Assembly (NCBI GenBank): GCA_964609515.1
Contig: CAZSTZ010000215.1
Span: 1 to 12,091, forward strand
Reading direction: 5' to 3'
Origin: CALKCV01 sp964609515
Lineage (GTDB): Bacteria; Cyanobacteriota; Cyanobacteriia; Cyanobacteriales; Microcoleaceae
DNA: 12,091 bases
Position 1 is the first letter of the stretch. The number at the start of each line of letters is the position of its first letter. This document shows positions 1-6,236 of the stretch, piece by piece. Under the pieces are notes generated by a model, which searched no databases, was not told the origin of the DNA, and worked only from the letters and a program-made list of their open reading frames with translations. The translations under genes and the position numbers were made by a program.

Positions 1-1
1 C

Positions 2-144
2 TGTCATTGCGAGGGGGGGTGGTTGAGAATTGGGTTATTGGATTAAGAATAAATACCGCCCGTGGCAATCTCGCTCGATTGCTTCGGCTGTATTATTTCT
101 TTATCCAGAAGGTTGACGAGTTTTCCAACCGCCTCGCAATGACA
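2..144. repeat. MITE-like element with 13-bp terminal inverted repeats
   Basis: The left end, TGTCATTGCGAGG at 2-14, is repeated in perfect inverted orientation at 132-144. The element is about 143 bp and carries no gene. Its interior contains a further related motif, GGCAATCTCGCTCGATTGC, around 64-82. Repeats with TGTCATTGCGAG ends and GCAATCTCGCTC interiors are dispersed in several bacterial genomes, as I recall, so this is probably a non-coding dispersed repeat. It lies 21 bp past the aminotransferase stop codon and could fold in the 3' end of that transcript. No flanking target duplication can be judged because the element begins at the window edge. It could also be just one inverted-repeat pair without mobility. 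Confidence 0.6.
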
Positions 145-165
145 AATGGAGTCCACAACCTTTCT

Positions 166-1377
166 TCACCCTTGGCCCAAAAACTCAGCTATTTTCTCCA
201 CAGCCCTTGACAAAATCGGCGGATTATGCACTAAAGCAAATCGGACATATCCTTCTCCTGCCTTACCAAAACCGGCCCCAGGAGAAACGGCCACTCCAGT
301 TTGTTCCACTAAATCGATGCAAAATTTAATAGAGTCGTTACTCCACTTCTGGGGCAACTTGGCCCAAACATACATAGTCGCGGGTGGAGTGGGCACCTGC
401 CAGCCAATATCATGTAAAGCCCCAATAAAAGCATCGCGGCGCTGGCGGAAAGTTTCCACCGTTTGTTTGACCGAATCTTGAGGGCCGGTTAAAGCAGCGA
501 TCGCCCCATTAAAAATACCCTTATATTGATTAAAATCAACGCAAGCTTTTATCTGTCTTAAAGCTAAAATTAACTCGGGATTGCCAATAGCATATCCTAC
601 CCGAAATCCACCCATACCATAAGACTTAGACATCGTAAAAAATTCTATGGAAATACTCTTATCGGTATCCGCTTCAAAAATAGAATGAACTGCCGGTTTA
701 TTACTATTAGTCGATATTTCTTTCCCAATACTAGAAGCATCAAATACTAAATCGACATAAGGGAAATCGTGAACCAAAACTAAATCATGTTCCTGGCAAA
801 AAGCCACAGCTTTTTGGAAAAAAGACAGAGGTGCGAGGGCAGTAGTCGGATTATGAGGATAGCTCAAAACCATCATTTTTGACTGAGCTAAAACTGCTTC
901 TGGTATTTCCTCGAACGCCGGCAAAAAACCATTTTCTTCAAGCATCGGCATGGGATAAATTTGCCCGCCAGCCAAATAAACTCCACCCGCATGAGAAGGA
1001 TAACCGGGGTCTTGAAGTAAAGCAAAATCTCCCGGGTTAAGCACCGCCAAAGGCAAATGTGCCGTGCCTTCTTGACAGCCAATTAAAGGTAAAACTTCTG
1101 TTTCTGGGTCAACAGAAATATCGAATCTTTCCTCGTACCAATTGGCAGCAGCTACTCTAAAATCCTTAGTGCCATGAAAGAGTAAATAACCGTGAGTAGT
1201 GGGGTCTTCTAGAGAATTAGCGATCGCCTTAACGACATGATTTGCCGCCGGCAGATCCGAAGAACCCAGAGATAAATCGATAATATCTTTTCCTGCAGCC
1301 CTAGCCTTTGCCTTGGCAACATCCATATCGGCAAAAACATTAGAGCGCAGGGGTTCCAAACGCTGAGAAAGTTGCAT
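166..1377 (-). CDS. PLP-dependent class I/II aminotransferase (DapL/AspC-like)
   Basis: This 403-residue protein is a fold-type I, pyridoxal-phosphate-dependent aminotransferase, expected to be cytosolic. Visible motifs are NPTT at 176-179, HDFPY at 203-207 (the Asp that contacts the PLP ring nitrogen and the Tyr that contacts its oxygen), and TMSKSYGMGGFRVGYA around 248-263. In that last motif K251 is the Schiff-base lysine and R259 a phosphate-binding Arg. YVRFALV near the C-terminus has R379 as the probable substrate-carboxylate Arg. The length is normal for the family and the gene starts with ATG. Cyanobacterial relatives are often annotated as LL-diaminopimelate or aspartate aminotransferases, but the amino donor and acceptor cannot be read from the sequence, so no symbol is given. 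The gene lies 77 bp downstream of the thioredoxin gene on the same strand, so co-transcription is possible. It contains two HIP1 sites. Confidence 0.9.
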   Translation of the reverse strand: MQLSQRLEPLRSNVFADMDVAKAKARAAGKDIIDLSLGSSDLPAANHVVKAIANSLEDPTTHGYLLFHGTKDFRVAAANWYEERFDISVDPETEVLPLIGCQEGTAHLPLAVLNPGDFALLQDPGYPSHAGGVYLAGGQIYPMPMLEENGFLPAFEEIPEAVLAQSKMMVLSYPHNPTTALAPLSFFQKAVAFCQEHDLVLVHDFPYVDLVFDASSIGKEISTNSNKPAVHSIFEADTDKSISIEFFTMSKSYGMGGFRVGYAIGNPELILALRQIKACVDFNQYKGIFNGAIAALTGPQDSVKQTVETFRQRRDAFIGALHDIGWQVPTPPATMYVWAKLPQKWSNDSIKFCIDLVEQTGVAVSPGAGFGKAGEGYVRFALVHNPPILSRAVEKIAEFLGQG

Positions 1378-1454
1378 TATCCTATTTGTATGAATTGATT
1401 GGTTAGTAGGTGGTTGGGTGGAGCGATCGCCCTAGCAAATCCTGCTGATAGACC

Positions 1455-1784
1455 CTAAGACAGGTTAGCTTCTACCCATTCTGCTAATTTATCCTTAGTA
1501 ATAGCTCCTTCGTGGGAAGCCACAATTTGACCATTTTTAAAAAATCTCAGTGCTGGAACTCCCTCCACTTTGCAGATTTTCACCGACTCAGGGTTGGGAT
1601 CTATTTCCATTTTGATTGTCTTGAGGCGAGCGCTATAATTAGCGGCCAATTTTTCCACTGACGGGGCCACTAACTTGCAAGGGCCGCACCAACTGGCCCA
1701 AAAATAAACCAAAACGGGTTGATCCGACTTTTGGACTTCCGTTTCAAACTCCGAATCTTGAATTACTAAGACGTTATTGGTCAC
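1455..1784 (-). CDS. Thioredoxin
   Basis: This is a single thioredoxin domain of 109 residues, the usual length, with the active site WCGPC at 32-36 (redox cysteines C33 and C36) and the cis-proline motif GVPAL (P77). An extra cysteine at C71 lies close to the cis-proline loop. It should act as a cytosolic dithiol reductant, recharged by ferredoxin- or NADPH-thioredoxin reductase. The start is GTG, supported by an AAGGA ribosome-binding site seven bases upstream (plus-strand 1792-1796). The general look fits one of the non-m-type cyanobacterial thioredoxins (x/y/TrxB classes), but I cannot settle the class without an alignment. It is transcribed divergently from the F/SBPase gene, a classic type of redox target, and may be co-transcribed with the aminotransferase downstream. 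Confidence 0.93.
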   Translation of the reverse strand: MTNNVLVIQDSEFETEVQKSDQPVLVYFWASWCGPCKLVAPSVEKLAANYSARLKTIKMEIDPNPESVKICKVEGVPALRFFKNGQIVASHEGAITKDKLAEWVEANLS

Positions 1785-2115
1785 TTTTCAATCCTTGAAT
1801 AGCGTTTTCTTTTAATAACAGTTAGTTTGCTTGAGAAGGCTGGGGTTTAAATGCCTTCAATTCGTTGACAAAGAAAAGAGGTAATCCTGTTTTCTTCCAC
1901 ACATCTCATCTTACTATAGCCATTTTTGCTTTTGTCAATAGTTAGTTTGGCAATGGCTGCCCGGTCCCTGCCATTTTTCCCAATGTAATAAAACTTAACA
2001 TTAACAGAATCCCTCCACAGTCCAAAGCGGGGCTCCGTCTCTGATAGACTTGAAAACTGGGAGCGCCAAATAAAACAAGGCTTTCCTGCCCCCGCTGTTG
2101 AGAGGATAAATATTC
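1785..2115. other. Divergent intergenic region, thioredoxin / F/SBPase
   Basis: These 331 bases separate two divergent genes. I see no ORF that looks real and no RNA gene. The region holds the candidate thioredoxin promoter listed separately and, near the right end, an AGAGGA ribosome-binding site at 2101-2106, nine bases before the GTG of the F/SBPase gene. No convincing -10/-35 pair for the plus-strand gene was found. A long 5' leader for one of the genes is possible. Confidence 0.5.
1913..1938 (-). promoter_or_regulatory. Candidate promoter for the thioredoxin gene
   Basis: On the minus strand a perfect TTGACA (plus 1933-1938) is followed by TATAGT (plus 1913-1918), about 130 bases upstream of the thioredoxin start. 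The 14-base spacing is shorter than the usual 16-18, so this is a weak call. A shifted -10 such as TAAGAT would give 19 bases. Confidence 0.28.
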
Positions 2116-3153
2116 GTGGATAACGTAATCGGTTTAGAAATCATCGAAGTAGTCGAACAAGCAGCGATCGCTTCGGCCCGTTGGATGGGTAAAGGAGACA
2201 AAAATACTGCCGACCATGTAGCAGTAGAAGCTATGCGCAAACGGATGAACGAAATCCACATGCGCGGTCGCATCGTCATCGGTGAAGGGGAACGAGACGA
2301 TGCCCCCATGCTCTACATTGGCGAAGAAGTCGGTATCTGCAACAAGGAAGATGCTCAGAACTACTGCAACCCAGACGAATTAATCGAAATTGATATTGCC
2401 GTTGACCCCTGCGAAGGTACTAACCTGGTGGCCTACGGTCAAAACGGTTCGATGGCCGTGCTAGCTATTTCTGAAAAAGGCGGTTTATTTGCTGCCCCAG
2501 ACTTCTATATGAAGAAGTTGGCAGCACCACCACCTGCCAAAAACCATGTAGATATCAGAAAGAGTCCCACCGAAAACCTAAAACTTATTTCAGAGTGTCT
2601 AGATCGGGCAATTGAGGACTTGGTGGTAGTAGTCATGGATCGCCCCCGCCACAAAGAGCTAATTAACGAAATTCGTTCTGCTGGGGCCAGGGTGCGCTTG
2701 ATCGCCGATGGAGATGTCTCCGCTGCTATTTCTTGCGCTTTTTCTGGTAGTAACATTCACGCTCTGATGGGCATTGGTGCCGCACCAGAAGGGGTTATTT
2801 CCGCAGCAGCGATGCGCTGTTTGGGAGGTCATTTCCAAGGTCAATTAATTTACGACCCAGAAGTTGTAAAAACTGGTTTAATTGGTGAGAGCAAACAAGG
2901 TAATATCGATCGCCTAAAAGAAATGGGTATTGAAGACCCAGATAAGGTTTACAATGCCGAAGAATTAGCATCTGGCGATACGGTGCTATTTGCTGCTTGC
3001 GGTATTACGCCGGGTACTTTAATGGAAGGAGTTCGCTTCTTTGGCGGTGGCGCTCGTACTCAGAGTTTAGTTATTTCTTCTCAATCAAAAACTGCTCGGT
3101 TTGTGGATACCATCCACATGTTTGACAAACCGAAGTACATCCAGTTGAGATAA
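2116..3153 (+). CDS. glpX: Fructose-1,6-/sedoheptulose-1,7-bisphosphatase (GlpX class II)
   Basis: This dual-function phosphatase of the Calvin-Benson cycle hydrolyses fructose-1,6-bisphosphate and sedoheptulose-1,7-bisphosphate, and also serves gluconeogenesis. The 345-residue length matches the cyanobacterial class II family. Metal- and substrate-binding residues known from GlpX are in place: D33 (TAD), E57 in GEGERDDAPM, D97/E100 in DPCEGT, and E225 in APEG. Cysteines C75 and C99 are present. To my recollection this pair mediates redox control of the Synechocystis enzyme, so regulation by thioredoxin is likely (inference). The start is GTG with AGAGGA nine bases upstream, and the N-terminus GLEIIEVVEQAAIASA agrees with the family. 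The gene contains a HIP1 site. It is followed by heptamer repeats and then hemA on the same strand, and is divergent from a thioredoxin gene. Confidence 0.96.
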   Translation: MDNVIGLEIIEVVEQAAIASARWMGKGDKNTADHVAVEAMRKRMNEIHMRGRIVIGEGERDDAPMLYIGEEVGICNKEDAQNYCNPDELIEIDIAVDPCEGTNLVAYGQNGSMAVLAISEKGGLFAAPDFYMKKLAAPPPAKNHVDIRKSPTENLKLISECLDRAIEDLVVVVMDRPRHKELINEIRSAGARVRLIADGDVSAAISCAFSGSNIHALMGIGAAPEGVISAAAMRCLGGHFQGQLIYDPEVVKTGLIGESKQGNIDRLKEMGIEDPDKVYNAEELASGDTVLFAACGITPGTLMEGVRFFGGGARTQSLVISSQSKTARFVDTIHMFDKPKYIQLR

Positions 3154-3164
3154 AAATTAGCAAA

Positions 3165-3244
3165 TAGGTAATAGGTAATAGGTAATAGGTAATAGGTAAT
3201 TGCTGCCTATTCCCCATTACCAATTACCAATTACCAATTACACC
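3165..3244. repeat. Heptameric STRR repeats in opposing arms
   Basis: Five tandem copies of TAGGTAA (3165-3199) are followed by a 17-base spacer and three copies of TTACCAA plus a degenerate TTACACC (3217-3244). The right arm is nearly the reverse complement of the left (TTGGTAA versus TAGGTAA), so the block can form an imperfect hairpin with the inner stem GGTAAT/ATTACC. Short heptamer repeats of this kind are known in filamentous cyanobacteria. The block fills most of the 117-bp gap between the F/SBPase gene and hemA and ends 26 bases before the hemA ATG. Confidence 0.88.
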
Positions 3245-3270
3245 TTTAGCCAACCAATCAAAACTATTTT

Positions 3271-4569
3271 ATGAATATTGCTGTCATCGGACTGAGCCAT
3301 AAAACAGCCCCAGTTGAAGTCAGGGAAAAACTAAGCATTCCAGAAACAGAAATAGAAAACGCAATTGCCAATTTGTGTAGTGCTACTCACGTTCAAGAAG
3401 TTGCTATTCTTAGCACTTGCAACCGCTTAGAAATTTATGTGGTTGCCTCGGAAATGCAGCCGGGAATTAGAGAAGTTACTCATTTCCTTTCAGAATCTAG
3501 CAAATTGCCAATTAAAGAACTCCGACCTCATCTATTTATGTTGCTCCATGAAGATGCAGTCATGCATTTAATGCGGGTTGCTGCCGGACTGGATAGTTTG
3601 GTATTGGGAGAAGGGCAAATTTTAGCCCAGGTCAAACAAACTCATAAACTCGGACAGCAATATAAAGGTGTAGGGCGAATTTTAAATCGCTTGTTTAAAC
3701 AGGCAATTACTGCAGGAAAAAGAGTGCGCACCGAAACCAGTATTGGTACTGGTGCTGTTTCTATTAGTTCTGCAGCAGTGGAACTGGTAATGATGAAGCT
3801 CGAAACTATTGCAGATTATCGAGTGGCGATCGTTGGTGCGGGTAAAATGTCGCGGTTGTTGGTGCAGCATTTACTCTCAAAAGGAGCTACTAATATTTCC
3901 ATTATTAATCGTTCTTTGGGACGGGCGCGGGAATTGACCAGTAAGTTTTCTGAGGTCAATATTCCCGTTTATCAGCTATCAGAAATGATGGAAGTAATTA
4001 GTAATTCTGATGTCGTTTTTACCAGTACGGGCGCTACGCAACCTATTTTTAATAAAGGCAATTTAGAGCCTGTTTTAACGCCAGATAAATCCTTAATGTT
4101 GGTGGATATTTCTGTGCCGAGAAATGTTGCCGCTGATGTTAGCGAGTTGCCAAACGTTCGCTCTTTTAATGTGGACGACTTGAAAGAAGTAGTGGCTCAA
4201 AATCAAGAATCCCGCCGCCAGATGGCAATGGAAGCTGAGGTGTTATTGGAGGAAGAAGTAGAAGCTTTTGATGTGTGGTGGAGCAGTTTGGAAACGGTAC
4301 CGACAATTAATTGTTTGCGGGAGAAGATAGAGGGTATTCGCGAGCAAGAATTGGAGAAAGCTTTGTCGCGTTTGGGTTCGGAATTTGCTGAAAAACATCA
4401 GGAAGTAATAGAGGCTTTAACCAGAGGAATTGTTAATAAGATTTTACACGATCCGATGGTACAGTTGCGAGCCCAACAGGATATTGAGGCGCGGAGAAAG
4501 GCGATGCAAACTCTCCAAACTTTGTTTAATTTGGAGTCGGAAATTAGTTCTGGCAGTCAATATAGTTAG
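3271..4569 (+). CDS. hemA: Glutamyl-tRNA reductase
   Basis: The enzyme reduces the activated glutamate of glutamyl-tRNA(Glu) with NADPH to glutamate-1-semialdehyde. This is the first committed and regulated step of the C5 pathway to heme, chlorophyll and bilins. The 432-residue protein has all three expected parts: an N-terminal catalytic domain with the nucleophile C50 in LSTCNRLEIY, the signature GLDSLVLGEGQILAQV at 106-121, and an NADPH-binding Rossmann domain starting at YRVAIVGAGKMS (183-194). A C-terminal helical dimerisation domain follows. The start is ATG at GLSHKTAPVEVREK, typical of the family, with no obvious Shine-Dalgarno sequence. It follows the F/SBPase gene on the same strand after a repeat block and is followed by a long perfect hairpin. 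Confidence 0.97.
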   Translation: MNIAVIGLSHKTAPVEVREKLSIPETEIENAIANLCSATHVQEVAILSTCNRLEIYVVASEMQPGIREVTHFLSESSKLPIKELRPHLFMLLHEDAVMHLMRVAAGLDSLVLGEGQILAQVKQTHKLGQQYKGVGRILNRLFKQAITAGKRVRTETSIGTGAVSISSAAVELVMMKLETIADYRVAIVGAGKMSRLLVQHLLSKGATNISIINRSLGRARELTSKFSEVNIPVYQLSEMMEVISNSDVVFTSTGATQPIFNKGNLEPVLTPDKSLMLVDISVPRNVAADVSELPNVRSFNVDDLKEVVAQNQESRRQMAMEAEVLLEEEVEAFDVWWSSLETVPTINCLREKIEGIREQELEKALSRLGSEFAEKHQEVIEALTRGIVNKILHDPMVQLRAQQDIEARRKAMQTLQTLFNLESEISSGSQYS

Positions 4570-4585
4570 GAGAAATTAGGAATTA

Positions 4586-4618
4586 AGAAACCCGGTTTTT
4601 TGAAAAAACCGGGTTTCT
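4586..4618. repeat. Near-perfect 33-bp inverted repeat (possible hemA terminator)
   Basis: Arms of 16 bases (A-GAAACCCGGTTTTTT at 4586-4601 and its complement at 4603-4618) flank a single central base at 4602. The hairpin lies 17 bases after the hemA stop codon. It has no clean T tract immediately after the stem on the plus strand, but the stem itself contains T/A runs that would support termination in either direction. GAAACCCGG...CCGGGTTTC hairpins are, from memory, common dispersed repeats in Oscillatoriales genomes. It may therefore be a repeat element that doubles as a terminator. Confidence 0.7.
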
Positions 4619-4663
4619 GGGTATCTATTAGGCGATGGCCAAAACTTCATCATAAATATCGAT

Positions 4664-4865
4664 CCCCAAAAAAGTGCGCAATTGCGCACAAAAATTGGAC
4701 CTCGGTAGAGTTGCTTCCCCAAAAAGTGCGCAATTGCGCACAAAAATTGGACCTCGTTAGAGTTAGTCACCAAAAAAGTGCGCAATTGCGCACAAAAATT
4801 GGACCTCGGTAGAGTTGCTTCCCCAAAAAGTGCGCAATTGCGCACAAAAATTGGACCTCGTTAGA
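4664..4865. repeat. 52-bp satellite, four copies, each with a 16-bp perfect palindrome
   Basis: Four units with a strict 52-bp period carry the palindrome GTGCGCAATTGCGCAC at 4674-4689, 4726-4741, 4778-4793 and 4830-4845. Each palindrome is followed by ACAAAAATTGGACCTCG-type flank. Units 1 and 3 have six A before the palindrome and CGGTAG after it. Units 2 and 4 have five A and CGTTAG. The array is therefore A-B-A-B, best explained by duplication of a 104-bp dimer. There are no unique spacers, so it is not a CRISPR array. The two ORFs across it, one per strand, are repeat artefacts. It lies between the hemA hairpin and the nuclease gene and ends 2-3 bases before the GTG. A decayed copy is at 6212-6236. 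Confidence 0.93.
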
Positions 4866-4867
4866 AG

Positions 4868-5914
4868 GTGAATATCCCCACCGCATTTATGGAAAATGAT
4901 TTATTTCTCCAACTTTTAAAACTTTATAGAAATTCTTCAGAAAAAACACCAACGGAAGATTTTACAACAGAACTGTTGGCAGGTGTCTTACAGTCAGATG
5001 GAGGGTTATTAGACCAATTTGTAAATGAGGTTTTGTGCGTACAGGGGAGTGGTTTTACAGTTGAAACGCAAAAAAACTACGATAACTCGATAATAGATAT
5101 GGTTTTCAAAAACCATGAATCAATCTGTTTTGTTGAAAATAAAGTTGAGTCCAGCGAAGGATACGGGCAACTTTCTAAATATGCAAGTATTTTGTCACAA
5201 TTAGATAATGGGAAAGAAGTTTTTTTAAGATATTGTACGAAATACTACGACAAAAAAAATGCCTCAGATATTAAACCTCTACCATTAGAAAAGTTTAAGC
5301 AATTTAGATGGGTTGATGTTTTTAATTTTTGCGATCGCCATCAAGATAATTTATTGGTGCAACTATTTGTTAAATATCTCAAGGAGTTAGGGATGAGTAG
5401 TATTCCAGAGTTCGATCTCTACGATTTAATGGCTATGCAGCAGTTTGGCAGAACTATTAAGAAAATGGATGAGTGTTTTGACAAAGTTAGGCCTCAATTT
5501 AGTGAATATTTTGGAGAACCTAACAAGAGAGGAAACTTAACAGATTTCTCTAAATTTAATCGATATGCTCGGTGGAAAAACATATTAGCTCGTCAAGGTG
5601 GAGGCGGCAAGTTTTTTCAAATTTTGTTAGGATTTCAATTTTTTGAAGAAAAAAGTCCTAGTATTTGTGTTCATTGTTTTTGCAGTAAAAGTCATAATTT
5701 ATACGAACAATTTAAAGAAAGCTGCCAGCGTGAATTATCTAAATTTGAACCCAAGTTGGAAGAATACGAGTATGGATATGCGGTTTTGTTTGAGAAAAGC
5801 CTGGCGGATTTTATTTCTAGCGATCGCCAATACCAAGAAATAACAGACTGGTTTCTTCAACAGATGGAAACGTTTAGAAAATTTAAGGAGGCTACTCCCG
5901 AATTGGAGTGGTAG
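4868..5914 (+). CDS. PD-(D/E)XK nuclease-superfamily protein
   Basis: This 348-residue protein fits the PD-(D/E)XK nuclease fold, resembling the PDDEXK_4 (PF14281) group by recollection. In order it shows a helix with E35 (DFTTELLAGVL), the catalytic core IIDMVF (D77), a strand ending in the ENK motif (E90, K92), and QLSKYA (Q101, Y105), the usual downstream helix. The C-terminal half is rich in aromatic and charged residues and has no motif I recognise. No partner methylase or helicase is nearby. Such solo proteins are often linked to defence or mobile elements, but the substrate is unknown. The start is uncertain. GTG 4868 overlaps the only Shine-Dalgarno-like sequence (AAGGTG), while ATG 4889 (residue 8) has a poor spacing of about 18 bases. 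The gene contains two HIP1 sites, suggesting long residence in cyanobacteria. Confidence 0.8.
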   Translation: MNIPTAFMENDLFLQLLKLYRNSSEKTPTEDFTTELLAGVLQSDGGLLDQFVNEVLCVQGSGFTVETQKNYDNSIIDMVFKNHESICFVENKVESSEGYGQLSKYASILSQLDNGKEVFLRYCTKYYDKKNASDIKPLPLEKFKQFRWVDVFNFCDRHQDNLLVQLFVKYLKELGMSSIPEFDLYDLMAMQQFGRTIKKMDECFDKVRPQFSEYFGEPNKRGNLTDFSKFNRYARWKNILARQGGGGKFFQILLGFQFFEEKSPSICVHCFCSKSHNLYEQFKESCQRELSKFEPKLEEYEYGYAVLFEKSLADFISSDRQYQEITDWFLQQMETFRKFKEATPELEW

Positions 5915-5973
5915 TTACCGCCAAGATTTTCGATTAAGATTAAATTAGTAAATTAACTTTACCAAATAAAATA

Positions 5974-6204
5974 ATGAGCTATCAAAAAATAATTACCATA
6001 GAACCGGATAAACGTGGTGGAAAACCTTGTATTAGAAGAATGCGAATCACAGTTTACGATGTCTTGGGATGGTTAGCGGCGGGAATGTCTTTTGCAGAGA
6101 TATTAGACGACTTCCCAGAATTAACCGAAGAAGATATTAAAGCAAGTCTTGAATTTGCCGCCGATAGAGAACATCGTTTAGTGGCGATGGTGGGGGAAAA
6201 TTGA
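5974..6204 (+). CDS. DUF433 antitoxin-like protein
   Basis: This 76-residue protein has the DUF433 pattern: ITIEPDKRGGKPCIRRMRITVYDVLGWLAAGMS (residues 7-39) followed by the acidic helix FPELTEEDIKASLEFAADRE. The family has a small winged-helix-like fold and usually acts as the antitoxin partner of a DUF5615 PIN-like toxin encoded immediately downstream with an overlapping start. Here no intact toxin follows, so the gene looks orphaned. Its TGA (6202-6204) overlaps a TTG that opens only four codons of the expected toxin N-terminus. The gene is convergent with the RelE-type toxin gene. As an orphan it could be a free DNA-binding regulator, an anti-addiction remnant, or silent. Confidence 0.85.
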   Translation: MSYQKIITIEPDKRGGKPCIRRMRITVYDVLGWLAAGMSFAEILDDFPELTEEDIKASLEFAADREHRLVAMVGEN

Positions 6205-6215
6205 AATTATTAAAG
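6201..6215 (+). pseudogene. Possible remnant of the DUF5615 toxin start
   Basis: TTG at 6201 overlaps the DUF433 stop (TTGA) and reads M-K-L-L-K. DUF5615 toxins commonly start MKLL and overlap the DUF433 gene in this way. After these codons the frame enters a decayed copy of the satellite palindrome and reads unrelated residues to a TAG at 6309-6311, lying antisense to the RelE-type gene. I infer that the toxin was lost by a rearrangement at this point. Four matching residues could be coincidence. Confidence 0.4.
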
Positions 6216-6236
6216 TGGGCAATTTGCGCACAAATT
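6212..6236. repeat. Decayed copy of the satellite palindrome; possible bidirectional terminator
   Basis: AAAGTGGGCAATTTGCGCAC followed by AAATT matches the satellite core AAAGTGCGCAATTGCGCAC, with one substitution and one inserted T. It can still fold (6215-6231) with one mismatch. It lies exactly between the convergent DUF433 and RelE-type genes, where a hairpin could end both transcripts. Confidence 0.6.

Noticed and set aside
7..210. ORF across the terminal-inverted-repeat element
   Set aside because: It spans a non-coding repeat and the end of the aminotransferase gene; composition is not protein-like.
1865..1870. Plus-strand TTGACA as a -35 for the F/SBPase gene
   Set aside because: No -10-like hexamer is found 16-18 bases downstream, and it is about 245 bases from the start codon.
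2001..2309. Minus-strand ORF overlapping the 5' end of the F/SBPase gene
   Set aside because: It lies antisense to a strongly conserved gene and its product has no recognisable features.
4576..4845. ORFs on both strands across the 52-bp satellite (89 and 70 codons)
   Set aside because: They exist only because the repeat lacks stops. A 52-bp period is not a multiple of three, so the same DNA is read in rotating frames (CAIAHK, VRNCAQ, SAQLRT), which is not protein-like conservation.
4664..4865. CRISPR array
   Set aside because: Units are contiguous with no unique spacers, the period is made entirely of repeat sequence, and no cas genes are near.
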